From Marinobacter salinus (GTDB taxonomy: Bacteria; Pseudomonadota; Gammaproteobacteria; Pseudomonadales; Oleiphilaceae), in the NCBI RefSeq assembly GCF_001854125.1, contig NZ_CP017715.1:3658001-3722000 (forward strand): 64,000 bases of DNA, read 5' to 3'. A program made the position numbers and the translations under genes. Below are positions 61,424 to 64,000 of this stretch, in pieces. The first letter of the stretch is position 1. The number at the start of each line of letters is the position of its first letter. The notes under the pieces were generated by a model that worked only from the letters and a program-made list of their open reading frames with translations, had not been told where the DNA came from and made no database searches.

Positions 61424-64000
61424 ATGGATCCGAGAGAGCGTCGTACCAGCCCCCGCAAAGCCATCAAACTGGCCGCCCAGATCGATCTGGGCGGCGGTGA
61501 AACCTGGCCTTGCCAGATTGCGGACTTCTGTGCTGAGGGGCTGTTTGTCCGCTACTCTGGCGAGACCTCCCGCAAGCTGGACCGTGCGCTCGCCAAAGGC
61601 AACCCGTCAGAACTTCTGGTGCGCTTTCGAAGCCTTGACGGGCAGCGTCGCCACGAGCTGCATGTCAGTATTGTTCGTCGCATTGATGGCGCCATGGGCG
61701 TCAACTTTACGCGGCCCAACCCCCAGGCGGTGGACGCCATGCTGCAGCAGTGCGGTGGTTCCCGTAATCAGGACCGCTCCTCCCTGAAGGCGCCGAGTGA
61801 TCGCGTCCAGTTTGTGTTGCATCAATGTGCAAAGGCCGTTATCCAGTTCATTGAACCATTGATGGGTGACTGCCTGGTGCAAATGGTGGCAGGGCTTAAA
61901 AAAGCCGCCGAGAAGGCTCCAAATGATCAACTGGCTAATGAGCTTATGGACGCCTCGGGTCAGCTCCAGGCGCGCCAGCGCGTCATCTGGCACCAGATGG
62001 CTCGCACCCTTGAATCACCCCTGAAACCAGCCCCGAAAGGCTTTCCCGGTTCTGAGCTTTCCGTGGTGGACAAAGGGGAGTTCGAGGACTGGCTCACGAT
62101 CCGGGTCATGGTCACCAAGGCAGACACTCAGTACCGTGGAGATCTGCTTCAGTTAAAACTGCGGTTGGATAATCTCGGCGTCGCCAATGCTACTGGCCAC
62201 CACAATCCGCTTGGCCCCTCCCTCGTTTGCGAGTCCTTCCATGCCGGTCTGAATCAGCTCAAGGCCTCAAGGGAAGTGGAGAAGGTCTGCCTGAAGGTTT
62301 TTGAGCAAAGTGTTTTGCAACACCTTGGGCCGCTGTATCAAGAGCTCAACAATATTCTGATCCGGCATGGCGTGTTGCCGGATCTTGACCTTAGCAAATA
62401 TCTCAGTGACAAGGCGGCCACAAAAACGGAATCCAAGGCAGAGGCCGCGACCGAATCCGGACCGGCCAAAAAGGCGTCCGCCCGGGAAGAAAAACCGGAA
62501 GTGGCGGCACAGAAAAAGACCGGCGCTGAGAGTTCCGGCCGGGCCAGGGGGAGCCGTGCCGGTGGAGAATTTCGTGGTTATGCCCAAGCGGCCCAAACCG
62601 CCTTTGCCACTGTTCGCAACCTGCTCGGAACCCTGACTGCCAGCCGAGCTGCCCGGGGCGACTCCGAGCCCGTCCCGTTCCCTCCCAATGCCAGGCCAAT
62701 CTCCGCCGGTGAGTTTCAGCGAGAACTTCAGCAACTGCAGGTGCAGGCTGCGGATCCGTCAGTGGCGATAGCCCCCCTCAAGGAGCGGGTGGTAGAGAAG
62801 GTTCGTGAGCATGGTGATAACAAACTGGACGAAGAGCAGCAGGGTACGCTGGATGTCGTGGACCGCTTCTTCCGATCTGTGGTTGAGAGCCCTAAGCTCA
62901 GCGAATACGCCCAGGAGCGGATGCGGCAACTGGAGGTCCCCGTTCTGAAAGTGGTGATGCGAGATCCTGCTTTTTTTGATGATCAGGACAGCCCGGTGCG
63001 TGGCGTTATGAATCGGCTTGCACAGCTGGGTGTCAAAGGTGGTCGAATCAACCCGGTTGTGCAGCGAAGAGTGGATGAGCTGGTTCAGCGTATCTCCACG
63101 GACTTTGAGCAGGATACCGGAGTATTTGAGCAGACAGTGCAGGAGCTCGATTCCCTGATTGATCGCCAAAACCTGGTGTATCGACGAAACGTGGAACGGG
63201 TCACCGCTGCGGCCGAGGGGGCGCAGAAAGTCGCCGAGTCCAAGGCAGCAGTTACTGAAGTTCTGAATCAGAAGCTGGCTGGCAGGAAGGTTCCCAAGGC
63301 CGTTCTGAGTCTGCTTGATGGGGGCTGGCGTGATCTGCTGTCATTGACCTGGATTCGCCAGGGGCCGGATAGCCAGCTCTGGGGTGACTACCTTGCAGTC
63401 ATTGATTCCCTTTTGTCGTTTGCCGATGATCCGGACAGCAACATCAATCTGCCGGAACTGCTACGAGTTATTCAGGATGGCCTGGCTTCTATTTCGAGCA
63501 ATCACATGCCGTCTTCCCAGATCCGGGACGAGTTAAAACAGTTTCTGGTACGCAGTCCTGATAAATCTCCCGAGCTGGTGGAGGTGCCAGCGGTACCGGT
63601 TGAAAAGAAAGACAAAAAGGTTGTGTCCGAGCGCGAACAGCGCAGCCTTCAGCGCTGGATCAACCGGGTCCAGCAACTGCGTACCGGTGACTGGCTCAGG
63701 GACCAGGAAAAGCCGGAGGAGCCACAGTATATCCGGCTGGTGTGGATTGCCCGTGGTTTCAGTCGGTTCGTATTCGTGAACCATCAGGGCATGCGTGTGG
63801 TGGAGCTTGAGCTCGAGGCTTTGGCCCGACAGATGCGGAAAGGCATCATTGTTCCGGATAGCCAGTACGAGCGGCCATTGGTTGATGAGAGTATCGATCG
63901 GATGGTCAGCAAGGTTTACGATCAGTTGTCGTGGGCGTCGACACACGACGAGCTGACGGGGATTTTGGGGCGCCGCGAGTTCGAACGCATGCTGGATCAG
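61424..64000 (+). CDS. PilZ-DUF1631-GGDEF protein (partial, continues beyond window)
   Basis: An open frame of 859 codons without stop runs off the end of the window. Residues 1-100 are a PilZ domain with RxxxR (RTSPR) and DxCxxG (DFCAEG; normally D/NxSxxG), so c-di-GMP binding is possible despite Ser-to-Cys. Residues about 110-790 match a DUF1631-type helical region of unknown function, with an Ala/Lys-rich linker near 330-380. The last visible residues (HDELTGILGRREFERML) are the start of a GGDEF domain, so GGDEF and perhaps EAL follow. Likely a large c-di-GMP effector/metabolic protein. Start at 61424 follows weak AGG; the N-terminal MDPRERRTSPR is typical of PilZ starts. Confidence 0.82.
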   Translation, partial: MDPRERRTSPRKAIKLAAQIDLGGGETWPCQIADFCAEGLFVRYSGETSRKLDRALAKGNPSELLVRFRSLDGQRRHELHVSIVRRIDGAMGVNFTRPNPQAVDAMLQQCGGSRNQDRSSLKAPSDRVQFVLHQCAKAVIQFIEPLMGDCLVQMVAGLKKAAEKAPNDQLANELMDASGQLQARQRVIWHQMARTLESPLKPAPKGFPGSELSVVDKGEFEDWLTIRVMVTKADTQYRGDLLQLKLRLDNLGVANATGHHNPLGPSLVCESFHAGLNQLKASREVEKVCLKVFEQSVLQHLGPLYQELNNILIRHGVLPDLDLSKYLSDKAATKTESKAEAATESGPAKKASAREEKPEVAAQKKTGAESSGRARGSRAGGEFRGYAQAAQTAFATVRNLLGTLTASRAARGDSEPVPFPPNARPISAGEFQRELQQLQVQAADPSVAIAPLKERVVEKVREHGDNKLDEEQQGTLDVVDRFFRSVVESPKLSEYAQERMRQLEVPVLKVVMRDPAFFDDQDSPVRGVMNRLAQLGVKGGRINPVVQRRVDELVQRISTDFEQDTGVFEQTVQELDSLIDRQNLVYRRNVERVTAAAEGAQKVAESKAAVTEVLNQKLAGRKVPKAVLSLLDGGWRDLLSLTWIRQGPDSQLWGDYLAVIDSLLSFADDPDSNINLPELLRVIQDGLASISSNHMPSSQIRDELKQFLVRSPDKSPELVEVPAVPVEKKDKKVVSEREQRSLQRWINRVQQLRTGDWLRDQEKPEEPQYIRLVWIARGFSRFVFVNHQGMRVVELELEALARQMRKGIIVPDSQYERPLVDESIDRMVSKVYDQLSWASTHDELTGILGRREFERMLDQ

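Overview
The window looks like a core-genome segment of a marine, hydrocarbon-using gammaproteobacterium, most probably Marinobacter or a close relative. This rests on three things I can read: protein sequences of Pseudomonas/Marinobacter type, gene orders remembered from Pseudomonas aeruginosa (dsbA-cc4-engB; radC, coaBC-dut-algC-argB; phoR-phoB-ubiA-ubiC with rubA-rubB; fdx-coaD-laoA-laoB-laoC-laoR), and a concentration of alkane/fatty-alcohol functions (rubredoxin and its reductase, the LaoABC alcohol/aldehyde oxidation set, thioesterase TesB, an AidB-like acyl-CoA dehydrogenase). No species call is possible without a database search. I found no tRNA, rRNA, IS element, prophage or CRISPR array; coding density is high.

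Layout. 0-11.7 kb: dienelactone hydrolase, alanine dehydrogenase, GST-like protein, Yip1 membrane protein, a divergent phosphoketolase-family enzyme, ilvD, an EAL c-di-GMP phosphodiesterase, pbpG. 11.7-18.3 kb: short asparaginase-like protein, rsuA, YdjM-like membrane protein, lytic transglycosylase, a REC/PilZ-like regulator, phoR-phoB with a good Pho box. 18.4-29.5 kb: ubiA-ubiC-hpt, rubredoxin and reductase, tesB, a second EAL protein, flavodoxin, a diguanylate cyclase, a Pit phosphate transporter and an 88-residue orphan. 29.6-34.4 kb: panP-type aspartate decarboxylase, DUF503 protein, a long inverted-repeat element, and a tetR-acyl-CoA dehydrogenase operon with a clear operator. 34.6-41.5 kb: SutA-like protein, an orphan lipase chaperone, hemB-ppk-ydgA, ferredoxin, coaD. 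41.5-46.3 kb: the lao cluster with an 18-bp perfect palindrome, followed by a candidate small RNA. 46.3-50.8 kb: engB, cytochrome c4, dsbA, an EEP-family phosphatase/nuclease, rpmG-rpmB, radC. 51-64 kb: coaBC-dut-algC-argB, an uncharacterised membrane protein, argE-argA, a lipoprotein peptidase, and the start of a PilZ-DUF1631-GGDEF protein that runs off the end.

How the parts fit. The rubredoxin pair can feed electrons to an alkane hydroxylase encoded elsewhere; LaoA/B and LaoC would take the alcohol to aldehyde and acid. PhoBR, Pit and Ppk handle phosphate uptake and storage. PanP, CoaBC and CoaD cover several steps towards CoA. Four proteins with GGDEF/EAL domains and a PilZ-like regulator make c-di-GMP signalling conspicuous.

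The most interesting unannotated signal is a roughly 110-nt candidate sRNA at about 46,190-46,302. It has a sigma-E-like promoter, an internal hairpin and a strong terminator, lies convergent to engB exactly where Spot 42 (enterics) and ErsA (Pseudomonas) lie, and the algC gene, a known ErsA target in Pseudomonas, is also in this window.
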